DNA of 62,192 nt from Desulfobacula sp. (lineage in GTDB: Bacteria; Desulfobacterota; Desulfobacteria; Desulfobacterales; Desulfobacteraceae): NCBI GenBank assembly GCA_013792075.1, contig VMSR01000221.1, forward strand, positions 1 through 62,192. The letters are read 5' to 3'. This document shows positions 53,821 to 62,192 of the stretch, piece after piece. The position numbers and the translations under genes were made by a program. Positions within the stretch are counted from its first letter, which is position 1. Each line of letters starts with the position of its first letter. The notes beneath the pieces were generated by a model, which was not told where the DNA came from, did no database searches, and worked only from the letters and a program-made list of their open reading frames with translations.

Positions 53821-55189
53821 CGGCAGTCCCAAGGCCGATCAGAGCATTACCCTTCAGCATATTCGATATTTTATGGAAAAGAACCCGGCCCATGATCTTG
53901 AGATCATTCCGGTGGCCGGTCCGATTGCCAGAATTGAAAAAACAGAGACGCTTTTCAGGGAAATCACAGAAAAAATGGCTGGGGCGGATGCCGTGATATG
54001 GTCTTTTCCCGTGTATTATGCCCTGATCCCCTCCCAGTTAAAACGATTTGTTGAGCTTTTGTTTGAGAGATGCCGCCCGGATCTGTTCAAGGGAAAATAC
54101 ACCACCTCATTTACCACCTCCATCAATTTTTTTGACCATACGGCCCATAATTATATGCAAGGGGTTTGTGAACAGCTGGGGTTTGCCTATGTAAAAAGCT
54201 ATTCAGCCCACATGGATGATTTTTTTCATGAAGACAAGCGAAAAAGAATGCTGGGTTTTTATGAATGGTTTATCCAAATGGTGGAAGAAAAGATTCCTGT
54301 TGCCAGAAAATACAAGATCCAGGTTCCCAAACCCATTGTTTACGAGCCCGGCTCCATGGATCAATTTCCTGTCGTCTCGGATAAAAAAGTGCTGCTGCTG
54401 ACGGACGCAGGGCCGGAAGATACCAACCTTAACCGGATGATAGATCAGTTCCAGCGAACCTGTTCAATGGAAGTAAGTCTTAAAAATATCCATGAGATCC
54501 ATATGAAACAAGGATGCCTCGGGTGCTGCACCTGCGGGTATGACAACACCTGCATCCAAAAAGACGGGTTTGCCCGGTTTTTTAACGACAACCTGAAAAC
54601 AGCCGATATCATCATCATTGCCGGCAGCGTCAAAGACCACTATCTTTCCGCCACATGGAAAAAATTTTTTGACCGCAGTTTTTTCAACGGCCATGCGCCG
54701 GTTCTCAAGGGCAAGCGTTTGGGATTTATCGTATCCGGTCCTTTGAGCCAGATTCAGAATTTACGGGAACTTCTGGAGGGGTTCGGAGATGGCTGGCACA
54801 TGAAAAGCGCGGGGTTTGTGACAGATGAACACAAATCATCGGAAGATATCACCACCCACATCCGGGCCTTTGCCCAGGAGCTTGTTCTGGCAGAGGACCG
54901 GGACCTGGAATTCGGGGCCAGATTCTATCGGGTGGGCGGCGGAAAAATATTCAGGGATTTTGTGTATACGACCAGTGCGGTTTTCATGGCCGACCACCTC
55001 TTCTACAAAAAAATGGGCATGTACAGGGATTTTCCCCAGCAGAAATTCAAAAAAAGAATTTCCAATGCTGTTTTTTTACTTTTTGTGAAGATCCGGCCCA
55101 TGCGAAAAAAGATCCACCAAAGATTTATCCCGGGTATGGTGGCCCCCTATAAAAAGGTGCTGGGCAAACTATCTTCCCATAAATCATAG
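53801..55189 (+). CDS. Tandem flavodoxin-fold NAD(P)H-FMN oxidoreductase
   Basis: A 462-residue protein with two flavodoxin-like domains. Domain 1 (1 to about 175) has INGSPKADQSITLQHI (FMN phosphate loop) and WSFPVYYALIPSQLKRFVEL. Domain 2 (about 195-360) has a degraded first loop (LLLTDAGPEDTNLNRM) but keeps an iron-sulfur-flavoprotein-like cysteine set, GCLGCCTCGYDNTC, and GSVKDHYLSATWKKFFDRSF. The tail has a hydrophobic stretch (FLLFVKIRPM). It may reduce quinones, nitro compounds or another acceptor. It is under the TetR gene it overlaps. Confidence 0.83.
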   Translation: MKIVVINGSPKADQSITLQHIRYFMEKNPAHDLEIIPVAGPIARIEKTETLFREITEKMAGADAVIWSFPVYYALIPSQLKRFVELLFERCRPDLFKGKYTTSFTTSINFFDHTAHNYMQGVCEQLGFAYVKSYSAHMDDFFHEDKRKRMLGFYEWFIQMVEEKIPVARKYKIQVPKPIVYEPGSMDQFPVVSDKKVLLLTDAGPEDTNLNRMIDQFQRTCSMEVSLKNIHEIHMKQGCLGCCTCGYDNTCIQKDGFARFFNDNLKTADIIIIAGSVKDHYLSATWKKFFDRSFFNGHAPVLKGKRLGFIVSGPLSQIQNLRELLEGFGDGWHMKSAGFVTDEHKSSEDITTHIRAFAQELVLAEDRDLEFGARFYRVGGGKIFRDFVYTTSAVFMADHLFYKKMGMYRDFPQQKFKKRISNAVFLLFVKIRPMRKKIHQRFIPGMVAPYKKVLGKLSSHKS

Positions 55190-55207
55190 GGCCCAAGGGC
55201 TTTTGGA

Positions 55208-55247
55208 TCAAGGCCGGGAAAAAAAGAGTGTTTTTTTCCGGCCTTGA
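55208..55247. terminator. Bidirectional terminator between convergent genes
   Basis: TCAAGGCCGG (55208-55217) pairs with CCGGCCTTGA (55238-55247); seven A (55219-55225) and seven T (55231-55237) extend the stem to a GAGTG loop, with one bulged G. The T run can serve both strands, so it should end both the flavoprotein and the thiolase transcripts. Confidence 0.75.
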
Positions 55248-55269
55248 CCTGGGTTTTTATTGTCCGGGA

Positions 55270-56520
55270 CTAGAGCATTTCAATGGCGCAGGCCATGGCC
55301 ACACCGCCGCCGCCGCACAGGGTGGCAAGGCCCAGTGAATCGCCCCGTTTTTTCATGGCATACATCAGGGTGGTCATGATCCGGGCGCCGGTGGAGCCCA
55401 CGGGGTGACCAAGGCCGATGCCCGACCCGTTGACGTTGGTGATCTCCCGGTTCAGGCCCAGCTCCCGTTCGCAGCCGATGTATTGGGCGGCAAAGGCTTC
55501 GTTGACTTCGACAAGGTCAAAATCGGCTATGGAAAGGCCAGAGCGCTTCATGAGATTTTTCACGGCCGGAACCGGGGAGATGCCCATGATGGTGGGGTGG
55601 CAGGCGCCCATTCCCGTGGCCCTGATTTTGGCGATGGGGGCAAGGCCCAGTTCTTTGGCCTTGTCCGCCGACATGATGATCATGCCTGTGGACCCGTCAT
55701 TTAAGCCCGAAGCGTTTCCGGCGGTGACCTTGCCGGTTTTGGGGATAAAGGCGGCCGGCAGGGCTGCCAGTTTTTCCAGGGTCATGCCGGGCCGGAAGTG
55801 TTCGTCCTTGTCAAAGACCAGGGGGTCTTTTTTGCGCCGGGGCACGTCTATGGCCACGATCTCTTCTGCAAAAGACCCGTCATTGGTGGCCCGTTCCGCA
55901 TTGTTATGACTTCGCAGGGCCACTGCATCCATCTCTTCCCGGCTGATGCCCAGGTGGTGGGCCACAAATTCGGCAGTGTGCCCCATGATATAGGGTTTGC
56001 CCATGAAAAAGCTGACCGGCGCTTCTGCTGTGTTCAAAGGGGTTGTGCTGTCGAGGGGCATGACATGGGAGCCGCAGTGGAGAGCATGGATCATGGCATC
56101 CACAAAAACGGTGTCCTGGAGGCGGCAGCCCCACCGGGCCGAAGGCACGGTATAGGGAACCCCGGACATGTGCTCGACACCGCCTGCCAGGATGATGTCG
56201 GCCATGCCGGCCTGGATCATGGCCATGCCGGAAAGGGCTGCTTCCATACCGGAAATACAGACCCGGTTCACGGTGGCTGCGGGCACGGTATCGGGAATCC
56301 CGGCCATGAGGGCCGCCACCCGGGTGGTGTTCAGGGTATCGTGGTGCTCAAGGCAGGTGCCGTAACGGACATCGTCTATGAGGGCCGGGTCAATACCGGC
56401 TCTTTTTACGGCTTCTTTCATGGTCACAGCCGCAATCGTGGCGCTGTTCATGTCCTTTAAGGTGCCGCCGTAGGCACCGATGGCGGTTCTGCAGGCCGAA
56501 ACAATAACAACTTCTTTCAT
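55270..56520 (-). CDS. Acetyl-CoA acetyltransferase / 3-ketoacyl-CoA thiolase
   Basis: A 416-residue thiolase. The nucleophile Cys88 lies in NRVCISGMEA, the active-site His372 in LGHPVGSTGARI and the second Cys402 in TLCGGGGVAMA; GNASGLNDGS and NEAFAAQYIG are also present. It splits 3-ketoacyl-CoA with CoA, or joins two acetyl-CoA. Its place after hydroxyacyl-CoA and acyl-CoA dehydrogenase genes points to the last step of beta-oxidation. It is somewhat longer than most thiolases (about 393). Confidence 0.93.
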   Translation of the reverse strand: MKEVVIVSACRTAIGAYGGTLKDMNSATIAAVTMKEAVKRAGIDPALIDDVRYGTCLEHHDTLNTTRVAALMAGIPDTVPAATVNRVCISGMEAALSGMAMIQAGMADIILAGGVEHMSGVPYTVPSARWGCRLQDTVFVDAMIHALHCGSHVMPLDSTTPLNTAEAPVSFFMGKPYIMGHTAEFVAHHLGISREEMDAVALRSHNNAERATNDGSFAEEIVAIDVPRRKKDPLVFDKDEHFRPGMTLEKLAALPAAFIPKTGKVTAGNASGLNDGSTGMIIMSADKAKELGLAPIAKIRATGMGACHPTIMGISPVPAVKNLMKRSGLSIADFDLVEVNEAFAAQYIGCERELGLNREITNVNGSGIGLGHPVGSTGARIMTTLMYAMKKRGDSLGLATLCGGGGVAMACAIEML

Positions 56521-56556
56521 TTTTATATCCTTACATTAAGTGTGGTTTGTTTTTTT

Positions 56557-58365
56557 CTATTTTGTCCCAAAGGCATCTTCGGAAATATCCAGGGCGGCCG
56601 TGTCCCCTGCCATGATGGCTTCCATTTTGCCCAGGGAAACGGGCAGGACGGAATGGATGAAAAACTGGGCGCTTTTGACCTGGCCCTCGTAAAAGGGGAC
56701 ATCTTTCTTCTTGGGAGCCTCGGCCAGATTTTGGACGGCAATACTGGCCCGCCATAACAGCATCCAGGCCATGAGAACATCACCGGTCACATCCAGGAAG
56801 GGATGGGCCTGGGCAAAGGCGGCGGATATGTTTTTTCCCATCACGGTCCCTAAAGATTTTGCCGTTTCCATGAGGCGCATAACGGCTGCATCCATCCTTT
56901 CTGCCAGGGGGCTTAAGGCCTGGATCTCCTTGGCCGTATCAATTGTTTTTTGGACTTCAGCCAGAAGGTCGGTAAAGGCGCGTCCCTTGTTGAGGCCAAG
57001 TTTTCTGCCCAGAAGGTCCATGGCCTGGATTCCATTGGTGCCTTCATAGATCTGGGTGATTTTGCAGTCCCGGAGCAATTGTTCCTGGGGGTATTCCTTG
57101 GTAAAGCCATACCCGCCGAACACCTGGACCCCCAGAGAACACATCTCAAAGGCCCGGTCCGTGATATAGCCTTTGGCCACGGGGATGAGCACGTCGATGA
57201 TGCCCTGAAAGCGCTGCTTGTCCGTCTCATTGTCAGAAACATGGAGCATGTCTTCCATGAATCCCACATAATAGAGCAGGCTTCTCATGCCTTCGGAATA
57301 GGATTTCATGGTCAGAAGGATGCGCCGGATGTCCGGGTGCTGGATGATGGGAACGCCTGGAGAGCCTTTGGGGGCTGTGATTGCAGATCCCTGGACCCTT
57401 TCCCTGGCATAGTTCAGGGCGTTCAGATAGGAGGTGGATGCACAGGCAAATCCCTGCATGCCCACGTGGAGACGGGCCTCGTTCATCATTACAAACATGG
57501 CGCTCATGCCTTTGTTGGCCTGGCCCAAAAGCGTGCCGCGGCACTGGCCCTTGCCCCCCAGGGCCATGGAACAGGTGGGGCTGCCGTGGATTCCCATTTT
57601 CTCTTCGATCCCCGTGCAGACCACGTCATTGAACTGGCCCTGACTGCCGTCGTCGTGGACCCAGAATTTGGGAACCAGGAACAGGGAAATTCCGGCGGTT
57701 CCGGCGGGTGCCCCTTCGATTCTGGCCAGTACCGGGTGGATGATGTTTTCTACCAGATCGTTTTCTCCGGAGGAGATAAAGATCTTGTTGCCAACGATGG
57801 AATAGGTGCCGTCGTCGTTGGGAACGGCCTTGGTGGTCAGGGCCCCGACGTCAGAGCCTGCTTCCGGCTCTGTCAGGAGCATGGACCCGCCCCAGACGCC
57901 GGTGTACATTTTTTTAAGGAACAGCTGCTTTTGTTTGTCCGTGCCAAAGCATTCCACTAGCTTGCCGGCCCCGTGGCTCAGGATATTGTGGAGCATGAAC
58001 GGGTAGTTGGCCCCGTTAAAATAATTGTTGGCCGCCAGGGCCACGGTGGCGGGCATTCCCTGGCCCCCCCAGCGGGGGTCGTCGCACATGGCAATCCACT
58101 CGCCTTCACAGAACAGTCCATAAGCCCTGTGGAAGGCTTTTGGCACCGTGACCTTGCCGTTGTCAAAGGCACAGCCTTCCTCGTCTGCCTCCTTGAGATA
58201 GGGAAGCAATTCCTTGATGGCCAGGTTCCGGGCTTCGGAAACCACCATATCAATGGTTTTTTTATTAAATTCCTCAAACCGTTCAAACCGGCTTAATTGC
58301 GCCACATTTAATTGTTCATGGAGAACAAAATCCACATCCCGTCTGTCTGCTACCACCTGGGCCAT
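56557..58365 (-). CDS. Acyl-CoA dehydrogenase (long form with C-terminal extension)
   Basis: A 602-residue FAD enzyme of the long acyl-CoA dehydrogenase subgroup that includes FadE5 and DmdC. LLTEPEAGSDVGALTTKA and KIFISSGENDL lie at the flavin and substrate site; QIYEGTNGIQAMDLLGRKL carries the likely base in its glutamate region, and a helical C-terminal domain of about 130 residues follows. It makes the 2,3-enoyl-CoA; the chain length is unknown. It lies 36 nt before the thiolase gene and 41 nt after the hydroxyacyl-CoA dehydrogenase gene in one operon. No enoyl-CoA hydratase gene is in this cluster. Confidence 0.92.
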   Translation of the reverse strand: MAQVVADRRDVDFVLHEQLNVAQLSRFERFEEFNKKTIDMVVSEARNLAIKELLPYLKEADEEGCAFDNGKVTVPKAFHRAYGLFCEGEWIAMCDDPRWGGQGMPATVALAANNYFNGANYPFMLHNILSHGAGKLVECFGTDKQKQLFLKKMYTGVWGGSMLLTEPEAGSDVGALTTKAVPNDDGTYSIVGNKIFISSGENDLVENIIHPVLARIEGAPAGTAGISLFLVPKFWVHDDGSQGQFNDVVCTGIEEKMGIHGSPTCSMALGGKGQCRGTLLGQANKGMSAMFVMMNEARLHVGMQGFACASTSYLNALNYARERVQGSAITAPKGSPGVPIIQHPDIRRILLTMKSYSEGMRSLLYYVGFMEDMLHVSDNETDKQRFQGIIDVLIPVAKGYITDRAFEMCSLGVQVFGGYGFTKEYPQEQLLRDCKITQIYEGTNGIQAMDLLGRKLGLNKGRAFTDLLAEVQKTIDTAKEIQALSPLAERMDAAVMRLMETAKSLGTVMGKNISAAFAQAHPFLDVTGDVLMAWMLLWRASIAVQNLAEAPKKKDVPFYEGQVKSAQFFIHSVLPVSLGKMEAIMAGDTAALDISEDAFGTK

Positions 58366-58406
58366 ATTTACCTCCGAAGGATAAAAGTTTTAAAAAACAT
58401 GCGTGT

Positions 58407-59264
58407 TTATTTTGTGTGATCGTAAAAACCCTTGCCGCTTTTCCGGCCCAGATAGCCTGCCCTCACCATTTTTCTCAGCAACGGCGCAGGCCGGTATTTG
58501 TCTTCTCCAAGTTCCCGGTGAAAGCCTTCCAAAACCAGGAGGATGGTGTCCAGCCCCACCATGTCGGCCAGGGCAAGGGGACCTATGGGGTGGTTGGCCC
58601 CAAGGGTCATGCCGTTGTCAATGTCTTCGGCTGTTGCAATTCCTTCGGCCAAAACAAAGATGGCCTCGTTGATCATGGGGCAGAGGATGCGGTTCACGGC
58701 AAAGCCCGGTGCCTCTTTTACCTCAATGGCGGTTTTTTTGATTTTTTCCACAAAGTCTTTGGCAATATTCAGGGTGTCGTCGGAGGTTGCAAAGCCTCTG
58801 ATCAGTTCCACCAGACGCATGACAGGCACGGGGTTGAAAAAATGCATGCCGATCACCTTTTCAGGGCGTTTGGTCACGCTGGCCATCTCGGTGATGGAAA
58901 GGCCCGAGGTGTTGGAGGCAAAGAGGGTCTCTTTTTTACAGATATTGTCCAGTTCCTGGTACACCTGCTTTTTGATGTCCATGATTTCAATGATGGCTTC
59001 AATGACCAGGTCTGCGTCCTGGGCAGCCATAACAAGGTCGGTTGTGCCCGTGATCCGGTCCATGACCCCTTCGGCTGCAACCTGGTCCATTTTTCCCTTG
59101 GAAACGGCCCGGGCAAGGTTGCTGCGGATACCGGTGATTCCGTTTTCCACAAACCGATCTTCCATATCCCGGATGGTGACTTCAAATCCTGCCTGAGCAG
59201 CGGTCTGGGCAATTCCTGCCCCCATGATCCCGGCACCCAGTACACAAATCTTTTTAATTTCCAT
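58407..59264 (-). CDS. 3-hydroxyacyl-CoA (3-hydroxybutyryl-CoA) dehydrogenase
   Basis: A 285-residue NAD enzyme. The dinucleotide motif [13 protein letters not shown] is at residues 8-20, and SNTSGLSIT and [16 protein letters not shown] hold the catalytic serine and His141. The C-terminal dimer domain has [16 protein letters not shown] and [11 protein letters not shown]. The length is that of Hbd/PaaH single-function enzymes. It oxidises 3-hydroxyacyl-CoA to 3-ketoacyl-CoA. It is the first gene of the beta-oxidation operon, with AGGAG 7 nt upstream and a sigma-54 promoter about 45 nt upstream. Confidence 0.94.
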   Translation of the reverse strand: MEIKKICVLGAGIMGAGIAQTAAQAGFEVTIRDMEDRFVENGITGIRSNLARAVSKGKMDQVAAEGVMDRITGTTDLVMAAQDADLVIEAIIEIMDIKKQVYQELDNICKKETLFASNTSGLSITEMASVTKRPEKVIGMHFFNPVPVMRLVELIRGFATSDDTLNIAKDFVEKIKKTAIEVKEAPGFAVNRILCPMINEAIFVLAEGIATAEDIDNGMTLGANHPIGPLALADMVGLDTILLVLEGFHRELGEDKYRPAPLLRKMVRAGYLGRKSGKGFYDHTK

Positions 59265-59308
59265 TTAATATCTCCTGTTGATAAACGTGTTTAATCTCTA
59301 TAGGTACC

Positions 59309-59324
59309 GCAACAATCATGCCAG
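59309..59324 (-). promoter_or_regulatory. Sigma-54 (-24/-12) promoter of the beta-oxidation operon
   Basis: Minus-strand CTGGCATGATTGTTGC matches the sigma-54 consensus TGGCAC-N5-TTGC at all key bases (GG and GC with the right spacing). Transcription would start near 59297, about 33 nt before the dehydrogenase ATG. The divergent gene encodes a sigma-54 activator, which supports the call. Confidence 0.85.
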
Positions 59325-59378
59325 GCTCGAAGGGGCTTAAGTACCGGGCATTCTTCAAAAAAAGAAAGGGGAGGCTTA

Positions 59379-59445
59379 GAATTCTGTACCATGGGAAAGA
59401 ATTTTCTGTCTTATTTTCCGGTTTTATTATATTCTGTCAAATAGA
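59379..59445. promoter_or_regulatory. Possible activator-binding sites (three TTCTGT repeats)
   Basis: TTCTGT occurs at 59382-59387, 59404-59409 and 59432-59437, in the AT-rich space upstream of the sigma-54 promoter. The third lies in an inverted repeat, TATTCT-N7-AGAATA (59430-59448), and the first in the palindrome AGAATTCT (59379-59386). The position suits enhancer sites for the divergent activator. Short motifs, so tentative. Confidence 0.35.
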
Positions 59446-59466
59446 ATAGAAAATAATGGAGGCATT

Positions 59467-61041
59467 ATGGGTGTTGACGAAAAAGATTTTTTCAGGGAAG
59501 CCACCTTAAAATTGTGTTCCAGCCTGGAGATTGAACGGGCCCTCCACCAATGTTTGCTGTATATCCGCAGGTTTATCCCGGCAGGACAGGTGGGATTTCA
59601 TGTCTACCACAGGGCTGAAGGAGTCGTGGAAACCATTGCCCATGCGACGCCTGCCGGGGGGAACGCCGCCTCCATGCGGATCGCCCTGTCCGCCAGGGGA
59701 AAAAGACAAATCGAAGAGCGGCGGCTGGTAAGGGTCCGGCTCATAGAGCGACTGGGGGATGACCCTATCACAGGGCCTGTGGCCGATCGTCTGGAAGCCT
59801 GGGACCTGTCTGCCGTGGTCATTGACCTGGTATTGGAAAAGACCCTCCTGGGAATTTTCAGCGTGTTCAACAATGGCAAGCAAAGGTTTTTACCCGAACA
59901 TGTCCGCCTTCTCAGTCTGCTGGACAAGCCCTGTGCCATTGCCCTGACCAACAGTCTGCGGTTCCGGGAATTGAAAAATCTCAAGGAACGGCTGGCAGAC
60001 GACAACCGGTATCTCCAGGACGAATTGAACAAAATGACCGGCGAACAGGTGATCGGTGCGGGCCAGGGACTCAAAGAGGTCATGGAAATGGTCCGCCAGG
60101 TATCCCCCCTTGAAAGCCCGGTCCTGCTGTTGGGGGAAACCGGCACGGGCAAGGAGGTGATGGCCAATGCCATCCACAATCTTTCCCTTCGAAAGGACGG
60201 CCCCTTTATCCGGGTAAACTGCGGGGCCATACCGGCTTCTCTTCTGGACAGTGAGCTGTTCGGTTATGAAAAAGGGGCCTTTACCGGGGCTGTTTCAAGG
60301 AAGCGGGGACGCATCGAGCGGGCCCAGGGCGGCACCCTTTTTTTAGATGAGATAGGAGAATTGTCTGCCCAGGCCCAGGTCAGGTTGTTGCGGGTGCTCC
60401 AGGAAAAGGAGATTGACCGGGTGGGGGGATCTGAAACCGTGCGGGTGAATATCCGGGTCATTGCCGCCACCCACAGAAATTTGGAAACCATGATGGCCGA
60501 ACAAAAATTTCGAGCAGATCTGTTTTTCAGGCTGAGGGTCTTTCCCATTTCCATTCCCCCCCTAAGGGAACGGAAAGCCGATATTCCCGCCTTGGTCCGT
60601 CATTTTATTCTGAAAAAATCCAGGGAAATGAAGCGCTTCCAAATTCCTTCCCCTTGTCCGGATGCCATGGCCCGGCTTATGGCCTACCACTGGCCCGGCA
60701 ATATCCGGGAACTTGAGAATGCCGTGGAACGGTCTTTAATCCTGGACCGGTCCGGGCTTTTGTTTTTTAAGGAGATCGGTATGCAAAAGAGCCTTATTGC
60801 GCCTGTTCCCGGATCTGTTCCCAGACAATCCACCCATGAACCGGAGGTGTTTCTTGGGCTGGACCAGGTCATGGCTGCCCATATTCGCCATGTCCTTGAC
60901 CAATGCAAGGGAAGGGTGGAGGGGGAAAAAGGCGCTGCAAAACGCTTGAAAGTCCATCCATCCACCCTGCGCAAACGCATGAAAAAGCTGGATATTTCAT
61001 TTGGCCGAAATCTTGTTCCTTCCAATGGGCCCCTGGCTTAG
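59467..61041 (+). CDS. Sigma-54-dependent activator with GAF sensor domain
   Basis: A 524-residue enhancer-binding protein. A GAF domain (about 15-175) and coiled linker lead to an AAA+ domain with Walker A GETGTGKEV (about 222-230), the sigma-54 contact loop YEKGAFTGAV, Walker B GGTLFLDEIGEL and the arginine-finger region LFFRLRVFPI. A Fis-type helix-turn-helix ends it (GAAKRLKVHPSTLRKRMKKL). It lacks a receiver, so the GAF domain probably senses a ligand such as an acyl-CoA or fatty acid. It is divergent from the beta-oxidation operon, whose promoter is of the sigma-54 type. GGAGG precedes the ATG. Its 3' end overlaps the convergent EamA gene by 45 nt. Confidence 0.93.
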   Translation: MGVDEKDFFREATLKLCSSLEIERALHQCLLYIRRFIPAGQVGFHVYHRAEGVVETIAHATPAGGNAASMRIALSARGKRQIEERRLVRVRLIERLGDDPITGPVADRLEAWDLSAVVIDLVLEKTLLGIFSVFNNGKQRFLPEHVRLLSLLDKPCAIALTNSLRFRELKNLKERLADDNRYLQDELNKMTGEQVIGAGQGLKEVMEMVRQVSPLESPVLLLGETGTGKEVMANAIHNLSLRKDGPFIRVNCGAIPASLLDSELFGYEKGAFTGAVSRKRGRIERAQGGTLFLDEIGELSAQAQVRLLRVLQEKEIDRVGGSETVRVNIRVIAATHRNLETMMAEQKFRADLFFRLRVFPISIPPLRERKADIPALVRHFILKKSREMKRFQIPSPCPDAMARLMAYHWPGNIRELENAVERSLILDRSGLLFFKEIGMQKSLIAPVPGSVPRQSTHEPEVFLGLDQVMAAHIRHVLDQCKGRVEGEKGAAKRLKVHPSTLRKRMKKLDISFGRNLVPSNGPLA

Positions 61042-61902
61042 GATCACCCCGACAAAGACCAGGCCAGATGCCGTATATTGGACGCCGGTAAACTGTTCGC
61101 CCAGGACAAGGGCACTCATCACCAGGGTAAATACCGGTATGAGATTGATAAATGCCGTGGCCTGGCTGGCAGGAATCTGGCTCACCCCGTAATTGTAGCA
61201 TCCGTATGCCCCCAGGGTGACGGCACTGCCCAGGTAGAGAATGGATAAAAACGGCAGGGGCACAAATTGGACCGGCAGGACGGTGCCCGGGAAAAAAAGA
61301 ATGGGAAAAAAGAAAACAGCCCCTGCAAAGGCCTGGAGAAACGTGAGAAACAGGGAGGAATAGCGGGCTGTCAGTTTTTTCAGGCACAGGGCATATCCGG
61401 AAGCACAGACCATGGCCATGAATTCCAAAAAATTGCCCAGCAGAGGATTGGGACCATGCTCGGAGGATTCCGAGGAAAGGCTCAGCCACAGGGCACCCGT
61501 TACGGCAATCAAAAAACCGAAAAGGGTTTTCAGGGTCAGCTTTTCCTTGAAGATTCCCCTGGCGCCAATGGCCACCATCAGGGGCATCATGGTGGTGATC
61601 ATGCCTGCCTGGGATGCAGAGGTGTGCACCAGGGCCTTGGCTTCAAATACAAAGTACAGGCAGGGTTCGCAGATGACCATGATGGCCATGTATTTCACAT
61701 CTTTAAACCGGAAGGGGATGTTCCGGAAGACAAAGGGGAAACAAAGGGCGCACAGGCTTGCCACCAGCATTCTCCCAAAAATGACCACCATGGGATCATA
61801 GGTTTTGAAGGCCAGTTTCAAGGCAATAAAGGTGCTGGCCCATAATACCATGGCCAAAACCAGACAAATATAAGGGACCATCCTGCTGGGGGATTGGGTC
61901 AC
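60997..61902 (-). CDS. DMT-superfamily EamA transporter
   Basis: A 301-residue protein with ten membrane segments in two EamA repeats: FIALKLAFKTYDPMVVIFGR opens the first, and YNYGVSQIPASQATAFINLI with VLGEQFTGVQYTASGLVFVG marks the second. Such carriers export metabolites or amino acids; the cargo is unknown. The C-terminus overlaps the end of the sigma-54 activator gene by 45 nt on the other strand. Confidence 0.9.
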   Translation of the reverse strand: MTQSPSRMVPYICLVLAMVLWASTFIALKLAFKTYDPMVVIFGRMLVASLCALCFPFVFRNIPFRFKDVKYMAIMVICEPCLYFVFEAKALVHTSASQAGMITTMMPLMVAIGARGIFKEKLTLKTLFGFLIAVTGALWLSLSSESSEHGPNPLLGNFLEFMAMVCASGYALCLKKLTARYSSLFLTFLQAFAGAVFFFPILFFPGTVLPVQFVPLPFLSILYLGSAVTLGAYGCYNYGVSQIPASQATAFINLIPVFTLVMSALVLGEQFTGVQYTASGLVFVGVILSQGPIGRNKISAK

Positions 61903-62192
61903 GCGTTTTTCCTTTTTTATCGGAGTTATAAAAAGCCGCTCAAAATATCATTTTTTGGCCTGGACGGAAACCCCTAATATTTTAGGGGTGGAAAGGTGGT
62001 TTTTGGGAAAAAATGTACACGATTTTTTTTTGAATTGGGGGTCCGTATATCCTTGCTTTGTCATTTTGTATTTGCTAAAATCACTAAATACTGTATTTAA
62101 GATTTTTCTTCTGGGTTAGTAAAGCCCGCAAATGTTGCAGCGTAGTTATCTATAGCTGGGTTAAACAACTTGGCTTGGCAAATACATTATAC
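61903..62192. other. AT-rich intergenic end of the window
   Basis: No gene is supported in these 290 bases. An 8-bp perfect inverted repeat with a 4-nt loop, ACCCCTAA and TTAGGGGT, lies at 61970-61989, 68 nt upstream of the EamA start, and could be an operator. No sigma-54 or clear sigma-70 promoter was found by eye. Confidence 0.5.

Overview
The window reads as a chromosomal segment of a Gram-negative, probably anaerobic bacterium, most likely a Desulfobacteraceae-type member of Desulfobacterota. This is inferred from gene content: many large hybrid histidine kinases, a sigma-54 controlled beta-oxidation cluster, an FadH-type iron-sulfur flavoenzyme, several FMN reductases, RND efflux and a likely selenoprotein. 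No sulfate-reduction gene lies in the window, so the lineage call is tentative. It opens in the 3' end of a 23S rRNA gene, then 5S rRNA and a strong terminator.

Layout: 866-5892 (minus) holds a transglutaminase-like protein and a redox operon (nitroreductase, FadH-like reductase, Lpd-like flavoprotein). 5.9-8.8 kb is an AT-rich accessory stretch with a methyltransferase, a tautomerase, an exported protein, a decayed OmpA-type gene and a 28-base 23S-like fragment at its right edge. 8.8-14.5 kb has a VanX-type dipeptidase, an O6-alkylguanine methyltransferase, a phosphoesterase, an unusual FMN-reductase/phosphatase-like fusion, a cupin, a PilZ protein and an exopolysaccharide sugar transferase. 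14.8-26.1 kb is rich in signalling: a hybrid kinase with MshEN-like repeats, SelO, a ferritin-like protein, an HDOD-kinase / MshEN / FlhG-like ATPase operon with a frameshift at a 10-A run, a GlxA-type regulator and a response regulator. 26.4-34.8 kb has nicotinate phosphoribosyltransferase and an operon of triple-receiver kinase, CheR, CheB and diguanylate cyclase.

35.1-40.6 kb pairs a 1408-residue dikinase-like protein, which lacks the usual PEP/pyruvate TIM barrel, with a divergent GAPDH. Just after it, on the minus strand, is the most striking gene: a rhodanese-like protein whose active site is split by two in-frame TGA codons (Tyr-U-Gly-U-Pro), best explained as a Sec-Gly-Sec selenoprotein. 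41.1-51.8 kb (minus) has an RND pump with adaptor, an acyl-CoA ligase, a permease and a NarX/NarL-like two-component system. 51.8-52.3 kb is a small gene graveyard (exonuclease remnant, IS91-like transposase remnant). 53.2-55.2 kb is a TetR regulator with a perfect palindromic operator and a tandem flavodoxin-fold reductase. 55.3-61.9 kb has thiolase, acyl-CoA dehydrogenase and 3-hydroxyacyl-CoA dehydrogenase, read from a clear -24/-12 promoter facing a divergent sigma-54 activator, then an EamA transporter.

Themes: c-di-GMP signalling (diguanylate cyclase, PilZ, two MshEN-type proteins) beside exopolysaccharide synthesis; fatty-acyl or related acyl-CoA breakdown; and redox flavoproteins. No tRNA gene, CRISPR array or replication origin was seen.
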